The translations under genes were made by a program, and so were the position numbers. From the NCBI GenBank assembly GCA_964477525.1, contig CAYZHY010000067.1:1-21207 (forward strand): a stretch of 21,207 nt of DNA, read 5' to 3'. The stretch is from PCC-9228 sp964477525. Its GTDB lineage: Bacteria > Cyanobacteriota > Cyanobacteriia > Cyanobacteriales > PCC-9228. Under the pieces are notes generated by a model. It saw only the letters and a program-made list of their open reading frames with translations. It did not search any database and was not told where the DNA came from. Shown here piece after piece: positions 1 through 7,397 of the stretch; the stretch's first letter is position 1; the number at the start of each line of letters is the position of its first letter.

Positions 1-17
1 GAGGGGGAAGAGGGGGA
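1..17 (-). repeat. Minisatellite remnant, two units of TCCCCCTCN (reverse strand)
   Basis: Read on the minus strand, the first bases are two adjacent 9-base units of the form TCCCCCTCN, cut by the window edge. The 20 bases at 1-20 are the exact reverse complement of 20768-20787, inside the four-unit array near the other end of the window. It is therefore a dispersed, orientation-independent short tandem repeat of this genome. The full size of this copy cannot be seen. Confidence 0.6.
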
Positions 18-77
18 TGAAGACTGCAGGTAGTGAAGTGGGAGAATTTTTCGGGTCTTCGCAGTACGGATTTCGTA

Positions 78-127
78 TAAAATCTTGCAGCCATGCACTA
101 TTGACGTTTGATTTGGAAACACTATAC
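78..127 (+). repeat. Copy 1 of a promoter-bearing dispersed repeat
   Basis: By eye these 50 bases match 1979-2028 at 43 of 50 positions with no gaps. A shorter match, GTCTTCGC, lies upstream of both copies (55-62 and 1951-1958), so the related stretch may be about 75 bases with a variable middle. The two copies are in the same orientation and bracket ispG. No clear terminal inverted repeats or target duplications are visible. Confidence 0.7.
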
Positions 128-128
128 A
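101..128 (+). promoter_or_regulatory. Sigma70-type promoter candidate inside repeat copy 1
   Basis: TTGACG at 101-106 and TATACA at 123-128 are separated by 16 bases, a good match to the consensus -35/-10 pair. Transcription would start near base 135 and run towards ispG, giving a long leader of about 355 bases. The second copy of the repeat keeps the same arrangement with an even better match. Confidence 0.45.
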
Positions 129-491
129 CAATTGAGTGCATTCGCCAACAGTACAATCATCCCATAGCCACCTCGATCGTTGTGATGGATATGGAATTCC
201 ATTGTTTCACCATTCGCACCACCACTGTCGCCAACTCTGGCAAATGACGGTGAACACTCGTTGCTAAAAACTGGAATTCTTCTCCAAGATAAAACGCGAT
301 CGTGCTCGAATTCTACAAAACCCTACCGACACTAGCAACACGAAGGGAGCTTCTGCTTACAACTTCCCGAACGAGGTTTCCTTCCTTCCTACCCAACAAC
401 TAGTATTTGTGGCAACCTAAAATCAGAAGCAAAACCAAACTGTTTTGCGAAAAACCCTTTCCATTTTGCAAGCATCCAAATAGGATAAACC

Positions 492-1718
492 ATGCAAACC
501 TTATCAAACGACACTACTGCCGCCCCACAAAACGAAAACCAGCTAACTGATACAGTTATCCACAGACGAAAAACTCGTCCCGTACCAGTGGGGAACGTAA
601 CCATTGGTGGTGGACATCCAGTCGTCGTCCAATCCATGATTAACGAAGATACCATGGATACCGACGGCTCGGTAGCTGCCATTCGCTACCTACACGAACA
701 GGGCAGCGAAATTGTCCGCGTCACCGTTCCCAGTATGGCTCATGCCAAGGCTGTAGCCAAGATTAAAGACAAACTAAAAGAAACCTACCAAGACGTTCCT
801 TTGGTAGCTGACGTTCACCACAATGGCATGAAAATTGCCTTAGAGGTAGCGAAATACGTAGATAAAGTTCGCATCAATCCTGGACTATACGTTTTTGAAA
901 AACCCAAACCCAACCGTACCGAATATACGCAAGCTGAATTTGACGAAATCGGGAAAAAAATTCGAGAAACCTTAGAACCTTTGGTCGTTTCGTTGCGAGA
1001 CCAGGGGAAAGCCATGCGTATCGGCGTTAACCACGGTTCCCTTGCCGAACGCATGCTATTCACCTACGGTGATACGCCAGAAGGCATGGTGGAGTCGGCC
1101 TTAGAATTTATCCGTATTTGCCAGTCCCTCAATTTCCACAATCTGGTTATTTCCCTCAAAGCTTCTCGGGTTCCGGTCATGTTGGCTGCTTATCGCCTCA
1201 TGGTCAAACGCATGGATGAGTTGGGAATGGATTATCCCTTGCATCTAGGCGTAACCGAAGCTGGCGACGGCGAATACGGACGCATCAAGTCTACTACCGG
1301 CATTTCCACACTACTTGCCGAAGGCATCGGCGATACCATTCGCGTTTCCCTAACCGAACCTCCCGAAAAAGAAATCCCGGTTTGCTACAGCATCTTGCAA
1401 TCGCTGGGATTGCGGAAAACTATGGTCGAGTACGTGGCTTGTCCTTCTTGCGGCCGTACGCTGTTTAATTTAGAAGAAGTCCTGCAAAAAGTACGGGAAG
1501 CTACTTCCCACTTAACTGGATTGGATATTGCAGTTATGGGTTGTATTGTCAACGGTCCTGGCGAAATGGCAGATGCCGATTATGGCTATGTAGGCAAACA
1601 ACCTGGTTATATTGCTTTATATCGCGGTCGCGAAGAAGTTAAGCGCGTTCCTGAAGAACGAGGTGTGGAAGAATTGATTAATTTGATCAAAGAAGATGGA
1701 CGTTGGGTCGATCCTTAA
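492..1718 (+). CDS. ispG: 4-hydroxy-3-methylbut-2-en-1-yl diphosphate synthase (IspG/GcpE)
   Basis: IspG performs the penultimate step of the MEP isoprenoid pathway: it reductively opens methylerythritol 2,4-cyclodiphosphate to HMBPP using a [4Fe-4S] cluster. In cyanobacteria the electrons come from ferredoxin. The 408-residue protein has the usual N-terminal TIM-barrel domain (about 25-290, with the start motif GGGHPVVVQSM at 39-49) and the C-terminal cluster domain. The three cluster cysteines are visible as C317 and C320 (ACPSCG) and C351 (GCIVNGPGE), with the fourth ligand glutamate at E358. Length and motifs are complete, so the gene looks intact. The ATG at 492 is preceded by a weak TAGGA at six bases; the first ~20 residues are a variable, polar extension. 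It lies alone on its strand with gene-free DNA on both sides. The other MEP gene here is dxs, on the opposite strand. Confidence 0.97.
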   Translation: MQTLSNDTTAAPQNENQLTDTVIHRRKTRPVPVGNVTIGGGHPVVVQSMINEDTMDTDGSVAAIRYLHEQGSEIVRVTVPSMAHAKAVAKIKDKLKETYQDVPLVADVHHNGMKIALEVAKYVDKVRINPGLYVFEKPKPNRTEYTQAEFDEIGKKIRETLEPLVVSLRDQGKAMRIGVNHGSLAERMLFTYGDTPEGMVESALEFIRICQSLNFHNLVISLKASRVPVMLAAYRLMVKRMDELGMDYPLHLGVTEAGDGEYGRIKSTTGISTLLAEGIGDTIRVSLTEPPEKEIPVCYSILQSLGLRKTMVEYVACPSCGRTLFNLEEVLQKVREATSHLTGLDIAVMGCIVNGPGEMADADYGYVGKQPGYIALYRGREEVKRVPEERGVEELINLIKEDGRWVDP

Positions 1719-1744
1719 ATGTAGCTATTCAAAATAGTTACTAC

Positions 1745-1789
1745 AGAGGAAGGAAAACCGGCTCTTTTTGGGTCGTCTTTCCTTTCTCT
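1745..1789 (+). other. 12-bp hairpin downstream of ispG
   Basis: AGAGGAAGGAAA (1745-1756) pairs with TTTCCTTTCTCT (1778-1789) over 12 positions, one of them G-U, closing a 21-base loop. It begins 26 bases after the ispG stop. No T-run follows, so it is more likely an RNA-stabilising 3' hairpin than a complete terminator by itself. Confidence 0.45.
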
Positions 1790-1842
1790 ATAAGCAATTC
1801 AAAATACAAGGAAATGGAAGTTTTCCTGAATGGAGAACTCCC

Positions 1843-1920
1843 TATAAAGGAGGAGCGCTGAATCTGACAAGGCGATCTTTATCTCTCCTTTATATGTTTA
1901 TTTTATATGTTTTTTTTATA
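1843..1920 (+). terminator. Putative ispG terminator
   Basis: TATAAAGGAG (1843-1852) pairs exactly with CTCCTTTATA (1885-1894), and the stem is followed by a very T-rich stretch (1895-1920, including a run of eight T). Stem plus T-tract on the plus strand fits a Rho-independent terminator for ispG. The 32-base loop is longer than usual, which lowers confidence. Confidence 0.45.
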
Positions 1921-1978
1921 TGATTTGTCTACAATGCAATTGTGTAGGGAGTCTTCGCGCATTTCCACTACAGGGTTT

Positions 1979-2028
1979 TAAAATCTTTCAACAATGCATC
2001 ATTGACATTTGATTTGAAAACACTATAC
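1979..2028 (+). repeat. Copy 2 of the promoter-bearing dispersed repeat
   Basis: This is an ungapped match (43 of 50 bases) to 78-127, same orientation, 1901 bases away, with ispG in between. The differences cluster in the left half; the promoter half (-35, spacer, -10) is nearly identical. That is what selection on the promoter, or a recent copy, would leave. Confidence 0.7.
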
Positions 2029-2029
2029 T
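2002..2029 (+). promoter_or_regulatory. Strong sigma70-type promoter candidate in repeat copy 2
   Basis: A perfect -35 box TTGACA (2002-2007), a 16-base spacer and TATACT (2024-2029, five of six consensus bases) make this the best promoter match I see on the plus strand. Transcription would start near 2036, about 700 bases ahead of the protease start, so the product would be either a very long leader or a separate non-coding transcript. Confidence 0.5.
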
Positions 2030-2520
2030 AAGATGTTCGTGAAATGGCGATCGTCGCTAAACTCGGGGAAAAACCTTGGCCCCTACATGGTTTAGCCGTC
2101 GGCATTTGGTCTAAAAACGCGATATTTCGTTAGGATAGCAGCGATGGGGACTGGTTTTTAGGACAAAGGTCGTTTCAATTCTAAAAATTGTTCGGAATCT
2201 AGAAACAAACTTGCGTACAGTACAATAGGGATTTCGTTCTCGATTTCCAGCTTGTGCTACAGTGGTTGACTGGTAGCTGTTCGAGCGCACCTCGTTTGCC
2301 ATATTGACCCATTGTCCCCGGAAGAATTAGTAACCAGAGCATCGAAAGTTATGTTAATCTGAAGCTAATAGAATTTTTCTTAAAGGTTGATGTGTCAGTA
2401 TGTCCTACTAGGCTCGATTGTAAGCCCAAAGTTTCGCCAACCCACCACTAAAACAATTTCCGTATGTTCGATTTGACATCCGGCACCTGGTTGGAAAATT
2501 TTTGGCAATTTCTTCTTGAT

Positions 2521-2676
2521 GGGCTAACCAAGCCCCGCGATCGTATGAAAACCGATGAAAGGACCGTCGTCCGAACAAACTTGGGAGCGTTTTCCCACCA
2601 TGTTGTAAAAATGTCCCCTACTTTCTAAAGCGGACGATGGCAACAGCACCACGAACATCACCGGCGTTGATGTTCG
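2521..2676 (+). promoter_or_regulatory. Structured leader upstream of the S41 protease gene
   Basis: Three consecutive pairings are visible: GGGCT/AGCCC (2521-2525 with 2531-2535); CCGTCGTCCG with CGGACGATGG (2564-2573 with 2631-2640, ten pairs including one G-U), which encloses a small TGGGA/TCCCA hairpin; and CGAACATCA/TGATGTTCG (2652-2660 with 2668-2676, nine pairs, seven-base loop). They end 57 bases before the ATG. I do not recognise a known riboswitch class. It could be a regulatory leader, but the role is unknown. Confidence 0.35.
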
Positions 2677-2733
2677 GTCAAAAAAATCGGCGAGCGTACT
2701 CCCTATGCAGTTTTTCCCAGCTGAGCTAGACAA

Positions 2734-3981
2734 ATGGCTATAAATACCCGTGGGCTAGTACTTGGTGCTACTATAGTTACCGTTGCTACCGTTACTGGAG
2801 CTGGCATTCACGTTCAAGGACAACCTTTTTTTAAGGATAGTCCGAAAGAGCTTGTGGATGAGGTTTGGCAAATTATCGATAAGAGGTATGTAGATGCTAC
2901 CTTTAACCAGGTGGATTGGCAAGCCGTACGTCAAGAATACTTGAACCGCACGTACAGCGATAAAGAAGAAGCTTACAAGGCCATCCGTGAAATGCTGGAT
3001 AATTTGGATGACCCCTATACGCGGTTTATGAATCCGGAAGAGTTTAAGAATATGCAGATCGATACTTCCGGAGAACTGACTGGGGTGGGCATCCAAATTA
3101 CTCAGGAGGAGGAAACCAAAGAGTTGGTCGTAGTTTCTCCCATTGAAGATACGCCAGCGTTTGATGCCGGAATTCAGTCGCAAGATGTCATTGTAGAAAT
3201 TAACGGTCAAAGTACCGAAGGGATGGATCTCAACGATGCGGTGGAAAAAATTCGCGGTCCCATCGGTAGCGAAGTTACTTTGACCATTCGCCGCGATGGC
3301 AAGGAAATGGAGTTTACCATTACCCGCGCTCGCATCGAAATTCATCCGGTACGCCACGAAATGCGGCAAGTATCCGAGAAGAAGATTGGCTATATTCGCC
3401 TCATTCAGTTTAGTTCCAATGCGGCTGAAGAAATGCGAGCTGCCATTAATGAGTTGGAAGAAAAAGACGTACAAGGATATATTCTCGACTTGCGTTCCAA
3501 TCCAGGAGGGTTGCTCTTTTCTAGCGTGGAAATTGCCCGCATGTGGTTGGAAGATGGCACGATTGTCTCTACGGTTAACCGTAGCGGCCAAATGGACCGT
3601 CAAAAGGCGAATGGTAGTGCTCTGACGCAAGAACCTCTGGTAGTTTTGGTGGATAAGGGGTCGGCTAGTGCCAGCGAAATTTTGGCTGGTGCTTTGCAAG
3701 ACAACGAGCGAGCGACTTTGGTAGGTTCCCAAACCTTTGGTAAAGGGTTAGTGCAATCGGTACAGCAAGTTGGAGACAATTCAGGACTTGCCGTGACCAT
3801 TGCTAAATATTTAACCCCAGACGGTCGCGATATTAATAAAGAAGGTATTGAGCCTGATGTAACTGTTGAGCTAACCGAAAAACAACGGGAAAAGCTTAGG
3901 GAAAATCGCAAGAGAATTGGGACTAAGGCAGATTTGCAATATGTGAAAGCCAGGGAAGTGCTGTTGCAAAAGTTGAATTAA
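2734..3981 (+). CDS. ctpC: S41 carboxyl-terminal processing peptidase (CtpC-like)
   Basis: This is a serine protease of the Ctp/tail-specific family, which in cyanobacteria acts outside the plasma membrane or in the thylakoid lumen, trimming C-termini (CtpA matures photosystem II protein D1; the roles of CtpB and CtpC are less clear). The 415-residue protein has an N-terminal hydrophobic segment (about 7-27, signal or anchor), a helical domain (35-105), a PDZ domain (about 110-200) and the S41 catalytic core (210-380). The Ser-Lys dyad is S312 (in GSASASEI) and K337 (in TFGKGLVQ), 25 residues apart as in characterised members, followed by Q341. All key residues are present, so it should be active. 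The ATG at 2734 gives a normal-length N-terminus; no clear ribosome-binding site precedes it. The family is certain; the CtpC name rather than CtpB is a judgement from the N-terminal sequence. Confidence 0.92.
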   Translation: MAINTRGLVLGATIVTVATVTGAGIHVQGQPFFKDSPKELVDEVWQIIDKRYVDATFNQVDWQAVRQEYLNRTYSDKEEAYKAIREMLDNLDDPYTRFMNPEEFKNMQIDTSGELTGVGIQITQEEETKELVVVSPIEDTPAFDAGIQSQDVIVEINGQSTEGMDLNDAVEKIRGPIGSEVTLTIRRDGKEMEFTITRARIEIHPVRHEMRQVSEKKIGYIRLIQFSSNAAEEMRAAINELEEKDVQGYILDLRSNPGGLLFSSVEIARMWLEDGTIVSTVNRSGQMDRQKANGSALTQEPLVVLVDKGSASASEILAGALQDNERATLVGSQTFGKGLVQSVQQVGDNSGLAVTIAKYLTPDGRDINKEGIEPDVTVELTEKQREKLRENRKRIGTKADLQYVKAREVLLQKLN

Positions 3982-4179
3982 AAATCGCTTTGTCAGTGTC
4001 GTAGTGCGTCTTGTTTTATTTGGTGGGTCGAGGGATAATCCGAAAGACCGGTGCCTTTGGAATACCAAGCTAGCCATGGCATTGCTTCCCACTTTAGGCT
4101 ACATAGCTACTACTTACGAACAGCATATTTTGACGATTTTCGAGAAACTCCCCAGGCGGGATGCGAGATTTTGCAACTG

Positions 4180-4194
4180 GTTAGCTAACTTGTT
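4180..4194 (+). repeat. 15-base inverted repeat, arm 1 (overlaps mtnA stop)
   Basis: GTTAGCTAACTTGTT here is the exact reverse complement of 5344-5358. The core GTTAGCTAAC is itself a perfect palindrome. This arm overlaps the stop codon of mtnA, and the other arm lies 22 bases beyond the dxs stop, so each sits at the 3' end of a minus-strand gene. Confidence 0.5.
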
Positions 4195-5224
4195 GCGATC
4201 GCAATTGTGCGAGTTCCACCGGGGCAACGGCACCGCAGTTGGTAATAATAGCGGTAATGAAATCGGCTGGGGTAACATCAAAGGCAGGATTGTAATAATC
4301 GACCCCATCGGGACAAATTTGCGTATCCCCTATTTGATACATTTCTTTGACATCCCTTTGTTCGATAGGAATTTCGGTGCCGCTGTCTAGTTGAAAATCA
4401 ATTGTAGATAAGGGAGCAGCTACGAAAAAGGGAATATTGTGAGCTTTGGCGACTAGGGCTAGGCTGTACGTACCAATCTTGTTTGCCGTATCGCCGTTGG
4501 CAGCAATGCGATCGGCACCCACGACCACAGCATCGACCATTTTTTGCTGCATGCAGTGAGCAGCCATGCTGTCAGTTATGACGGTAACGGGAATTTTTTC
4601 TTGGACGCATTCCCAAGCCGTGAGCTTAGCTCCTTGCAAGCGGGGACGGGTTTCACCGGCATAGACTCGTTCCAAACGGGATTCCCCCCAGGCAGAACGC
4701 ACCACCCCCAAAGCCGTACCGTACCCAGCGGTGGCAAGAGAACCGGTGTTGCAATGCGTGAGCAAACGGAGCTTCTGTGGCGTTGTGGGTAACACTTCCA
4801 AACCGCTCTTGCCAATAGCCTGACAAGTCTCAATATCTTCCTGGTTAATGCGCTGTGCTGTGGCCAACAATACTTGCTTGATATGTTCTATATTCCCCAC
4901 CGTTTGGCGAGCGGTTTTCAACATGCGATCGCACGCCCAAAATAAATTTACCGCTGTCGGACGAGTTCCTTTGAGAACATTCGCCACTTCTTCCAAGCGA
5001 GCCAGAAAATCTCCCCGGTCCGAGGTATCGATATCTCGCGCTCCCAAATACATGCCATACGCCGCCGCCACACCAATCGCAGGCGCACCGCGTACGATCA
5101 TGCTCTTAATCGCTTCTGCCATATCTTCATAGCGGCGAATTTCCACAATCGCATATTCCGTAGGCAGTTGTGTCTGGTCGATAAGGGCGACGTGGTCTTT
5201 TCTCCAGATAACCGGATAAAGCAT
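4181..5224 (-). CDS. mtnA: S-methyl-5-thioribose-1-phosphate isomerase (MtnA)
   Basis: MtnA converts methylthioribose 1-phosphate to methylthioribulose 1-phosphate in the methionine salvage pathway, which recovers the methylthio group of methylthioadenosine. The 347-residue length is typical for this eIF2B-alpha-like fold. Signature segments are RGAPAIGVAAAYG (45-57), THCNTGSLAT (156-165) with catalytic C158, and VVGADRIAANGD (234-245) with catalytic D238; these match the Cys/Asp pair of characterised MtnA and argue against the non-catalytic eIF2B paralogues. The ATG start sits after a poor ribosome-binding site (GAAG about 8 bases upstream). It is convergent with the protease gene, and 156 bases downstream of dxs on the same strand, with a strong hairpin between the two. 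No other methionine-salvage gene is in the window. Confidence 0.96.
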   Translation of the reverse strand: MLYPVIWRKDHVALIDQTQLPTEYAIVEIRRYEDMAEAIKSMIVRGAPAIGVAAAYGMYLGARDIDTSDRGDFLARLEEVANVLKGTRPTAVNLFWACDRMLKTARQTVGNIEHIKQVLLATAQRINQEDIETCQAIGKSGLEVLPTTPQKLRLLTHCNTGSLATAGYGTALGVVRSAWGESRLERVYAGETRPRLQGAKLTAWECVQEKIPVTVITDSMAAHCMQQKMVDAVVVGADRIAANGDTANKIGTYSLALVAKAHNIPFFVAAPLSTIDFQLDSGTEIPIEQRDVKEMYQIGDTQICPDGVDYYNPAFDVTPADFITAIITNCGAVAPVELAQLRSQQVS

Positions 5225-5278
5225 GGTGGTTCTTCACACTAGGGATCAAAAAATAAAAAACTGGATTCAAAAATGATT

Positions 5279-5337
5279 GTAGCACCAAGAATTCCCCAAA
5301 CTAGCAGTCAATTCGCCAGGGGAATTCTTGATGCTAC
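5279..5337 (-). terminator. 19-bp hairpin after dxs, likely terminator
   Basis: Bases 5279-5297 and 5319-5337 are inverted repeats matching at 18 of 19 positions, with a 21-base loop. Read on the minus strand, it begins 43 bases after the dxs stop and is followed within a few bases by a run of five T (5269-5273), which fits a terminator for dxs; no T-run follows on the plus strand. The stem is longer than a typical terminator, so a small mobile palindromic element is an alternative. Confidence 0.55.
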
Positions 5338-5343
5338 CGAAAT

Positions 5344-5358
5344 AACAAGTTAGCTAAC
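5344..5358 (+). repeat. 15-base inverted repeat, arm 2 (downstream of dxs)
   Basis: AACAAGTTAGCTAAC is the exact reverse complement of 4180-4194. Together the two arms bracket mtnA and the dxs terminator hairpin. Confidence 0.5.
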
Positions 5359-5380
5359 TACCAAAGAGCCAACCAACCTG

Positions 5381-7288
5381 TTATTGATGGACAACGGATG
5401 GTTGAGAAGCGTATTTCGCACGAATGTTTTCCGCCATCTGTGCGGGAGTCAGTCCCACTTCTGCCTTAGCTTCGTCAGGTTTGGCGTGGTCCACCAGTTG
5501 GTCGGGAACGCCGAGGCGCAACAAGGGAACCAAAATATCGGCATCCATCAAAGCTTCGGCTACAGCAGAACCAAAGCCACCCATGACGCAACCTTCTTCC
5601 ATGGTCACCACGCGTCCAATTTGTTCCGCTTTCGGCAAAATCAACTCTTTATCCAACGGTTTCACAAACCGAGCGTTGATGACCGTGGCTTCCATGCCGT
5701 GTTCGCTCAAGATTTCTGCCGTTTGCACTGCGGGATGGACCATGGAACCGTAAGCCACAATCAATAGGTCTTCTCCGTGGCGGAGAATTTCACCCTTGCC
5801 AATGGGAAGAGATTCCCAACCTTCTTCCATCAGCGGTACGCCGTAGCCATTACCGCGAGGATAGCGCATGGCAATGGGACCATCGGTGTGTTCGATGCCA
5901 GTGACCAACATGCGTTGCAGTTCGGCTTCGTCTTTAGGAGCCATGGCGGTCATGTTTGGCAGGCAACGCAAGTAGGCAATGTCGTACAAACCTTGGTGGG
6001 TGGGACCGTCAGCACCCACAATCCCAGCTCGGTCGATACAGAAGAAAACAGGTAGGTTTTGGATGCAAACGTCGTGGATAATTTGGTCGTAGGCACGCTG
6101 CAAGAAAGTGGAATAAATGGCAGCAACCGGACGCAGTCCCTCGCAAGCCATACCGGCAGATAGGGTTACTGCGTGTTGTTCGGCGATACCTACGTCAACA
6201 TATTGGTTGGGCAGTTCGGCGTGCAGTTTGTCCAACCCCGTTCCTGTAGCCATGGCGGCGGTGATGCCCACAATTTTGGGTTGGTTTTCTGCTAGTTTGA
6301 CCAGGGTGTGGGCAAATACTTTCGAGTATTTGGGGGGTTTGGGTTTGCTGGCAGGTAAGGCTTTGCCGGTAGATAAGTTAAAGGGGGTTTGGGCGTGGTA
6401 GCCGACTTTATCTTTTTCGGCGATTTCGTAGCCTTTGCCTTTGGTGGTTGCTAGGTGGAGCAGAACCGGACCGGAAATTTCGTGTGCTTGGTTGAATGTG
6501 TTAATCAGTTCTTCAATGTTGTGACCGTTCACCGGTCCCATGTAAGTAAAGCCCAGTTCTTCAAAAACCGCACCCACTTTGGGAACGGCTAGGCGTTTCA
6601 TGCCTTCTTTGAAGCGTTGCAGTTCCGGACTCAAAGACTCGCCAAAGAAAGGCAAGTGTTTGAACTGTTCTTCTAGGTTGTCCGTGAGGAACTGCATTGG
6701 CGGACTTAGCCGCATTTTGTTGAGGTAACTAGGAATAGCACCAACGTTGGGCGAGATGGACATTTCGTTGTCGTTAAGGATGACCAAGAGGTTGGTGTTG
6801 GGGAGGTGACCGGCGTGGTTGATGGCTTCTAGGGCCATACCGCCGGTTAAAGCACCATCGCCGATGATGGCGGCTACTTTGAAATTTTCTCCCTTGCGAT
6901 CGCGCGCTAGCGCCATGCCCAAGGCTGCGGAAATACTGGTGGAGGCGTGACCAGCGCCAAAATGATCGAAACGGCTTTCACTACGTTTGAGATACCCAGC
7001 GATGCCATCTTTTTGACGCAGGGTATGGAAGCGGTTATACCGCCCAGTTAGCATTTTGTGGGGGTAGCCTTGGTGACCCACGTCCCAAACCACTTTGTCT
7101 CGATCTAAGTCAAGGGTTTGATATAAAGCTAACGTGAGTTCCACAACGCCCAACCCAGGACCTAGGTGACCGCCGCTGGTGGAAACGGTTTGTAAATGTT
7201 TTTCCCGGATTTGCCGCGCAATTTGCTCTAGTTGGGCTACGGAACAGCCATGCAACTGGTTGGGATGAACGATTTCGCTTAAATGCAT
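5381..7288 (-). CDS. dxs: 1-deoxy-D-xylulose-5-phosphate synthase (Dxs)
   Basis: Dxs is the thiamine-diphosphate enzyme that condenses pyruvate with glyceraldehyde 3-phosphate to DXP, the first and usually flux-controlling step of the MEP pathway, feeding carotenoid, phytol and quinone synthesis in cyanobacteria. The 635-residue protein is full length. Visible motifs: SGGHLGPGLG (38-47) with the catalytic-site H41, the ThDP/Mg motif GDGALTGG (143-150) ending at NDN (172-174), the transketolase pyrimidine-binding domain with VGIAEQHAV (about 370-378), and a C-terminal transketolase domain with the VTMEEGCVMGGFG segment. The ATG at 7288 follows AAGGGG by 12 bases, a distant but plausible ribosome-binding site. 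The gene probably has its own promoter (7369-7397) and a hairpin leader, and ends at the hairpin 5279-5337. mtnA lies next downstream on the same strand. Confidence 0.97.
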   Translation of the reverse strand: MHLSEIVHPNQLHGCSVAQLEQIARQIREKHLQTVSTSGGHLGPGLGVVELTLALYQTLDLDRDKVVWDVGHQGYPHKMLTGRYNRFHTLRQKDGIAGYLKRSESRFDHFGAGHASTSISAALGMALARDRKGENFKVAAIIGDGALTGGMALEAINHAGHLPNTNLLVILNDNEMSISPNVGAIPSYLNKMRLSPPMQFLTDNLEEQFKHLPFFGESLSPELQRFKEGMKRLAVPKVGAVFEELGFTYMGPVNGHNIEELINTFNQAHEISGPVLLHLATTKGKGYEIAEKDKVGYHAQTPFNLSTGKALPASKPKPPKYSKVFAHTLVKLAENQPKIVGITAAMATGTGLDKLHAELPNQYVDVGIAEQHAVTLSAGMACEGLRPVAAIYSTFLQRAYDQIIHDVCIQNLPVFFCIDRAGIVGADGPTHQGLYDIAYLRCLPNMTAMAPKDEAELQRMLVTGIEHTDGPIAMRYPRGNGYGVPLMEEGWESLPIGKGEILRHGEDLLIVAYGSMVHPAVQTAEILSEHGMEATVINARFVKPLDKELILPKAEQIGRVVTMEEGCVMGGFGSAVAEALMDADILVPLLRLGVPDQLVDHAKPDEAKAEVGLTPAQMAENIRAKYASQPSVVHQ

Positions 7289-7320
7289 ATTTCAACGATC
7301 CCCTTGAGGATATACGCCTA

Positions 7321-7352
7321 TGCTGGCTATCGCTATAAAGGCGATGCTAGCA
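7321..7352 (-). promoter_or_regulatory. Hairpin in the dxs leader
   Basis: Bases 7321-7333 and 7341-7352 can form about 12 pairs with one bulge and two G-U pairs around a 7-base loop. It lies 33 bases before the dxs ATG and inside the transcript predicted from the promoter at 7369-7397. It may affect mRNA stability or translation; it matches no riboswitch I know. Confidence 0.3.
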
Positions 7353-7368
7353 CTCGATTGAAAGCTTA

Positions 7369-7397
7369 TATTTAGTAGTTTTACTAAAATTAAACAA
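7369..7397 (-). promoter_or_regulatory. Putative dxs promoter with an overlapping palindrome
   Basis: On the minus strand TTGTTT (7397-7392), a 17-base spacer and TAAATA (7374-7369) form a moderate promoter match, with a start near 7362 and a leader of about 74 bases. The palindrome TTTAGTA-GTTT-TACTAAA (7371-7388) overlaps the -10 box and spacer, where a repressor would block polymerase. A second palindrome, AAATTTTC-A-GAAAATTT, lies upstream at 7417-7433. No regulator can be named from the sequence. Confidence 0.35.

Larger units (their letters stand above)
1..491. other. Gene-free region upstream of ispG
   Basis: There is no convincing gene here. A 76-codon open frame at 17-247 has no recognisable domain, begins inside the G-rich repeat and runs across the repeated promoter element, so it is not called. 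The region holds the minisatellite remnant (1-17), one copy of a dispersed ~50-base repeat (78-127) that carries a promoter-like motif, and about 360 bases of probable ispG leader with no strong hairpin. A weak ribosome-binding site (TAGGA, six bases before the ATG) precedes ispG. Confidence 0.6.
1719..2733. other. Gene-free region between ispG and the S41 protease gene
   Basis: No open frame here looks like a protein gene. From left to right it holds a purine/pyrimidine hairpin (1745-1789), a likely ispG terminator (1843-1920), a short hairpin ACAAT-GCA-ATTGT (1931-1943), the second copy of the promoter-bearing repeat (1979-2028), about 480 bases without clear structure, and a set of nested hairpins just ahead of the protease start (2521-2676). 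At 1 kb it is unusually long for a spacer between two housekeeping genes. Confidence 0.6.

Noticed and set aside
17..247. 76-codon open frame upstream of ispG
   Set aside because: It starts next to the minisatellite, runs through the promoter-bearing repeat, and has no recognisable domain or ribosome-binding site.
2755..3732. 325-codon open frame antisense to the S41 protease gene
   Set aside because: The plus-strand frame encodes a complete protease with catalytic residues. The antisense product is Phe/Asn/His-rich with no domain, as expected of a codon-bias shadow.
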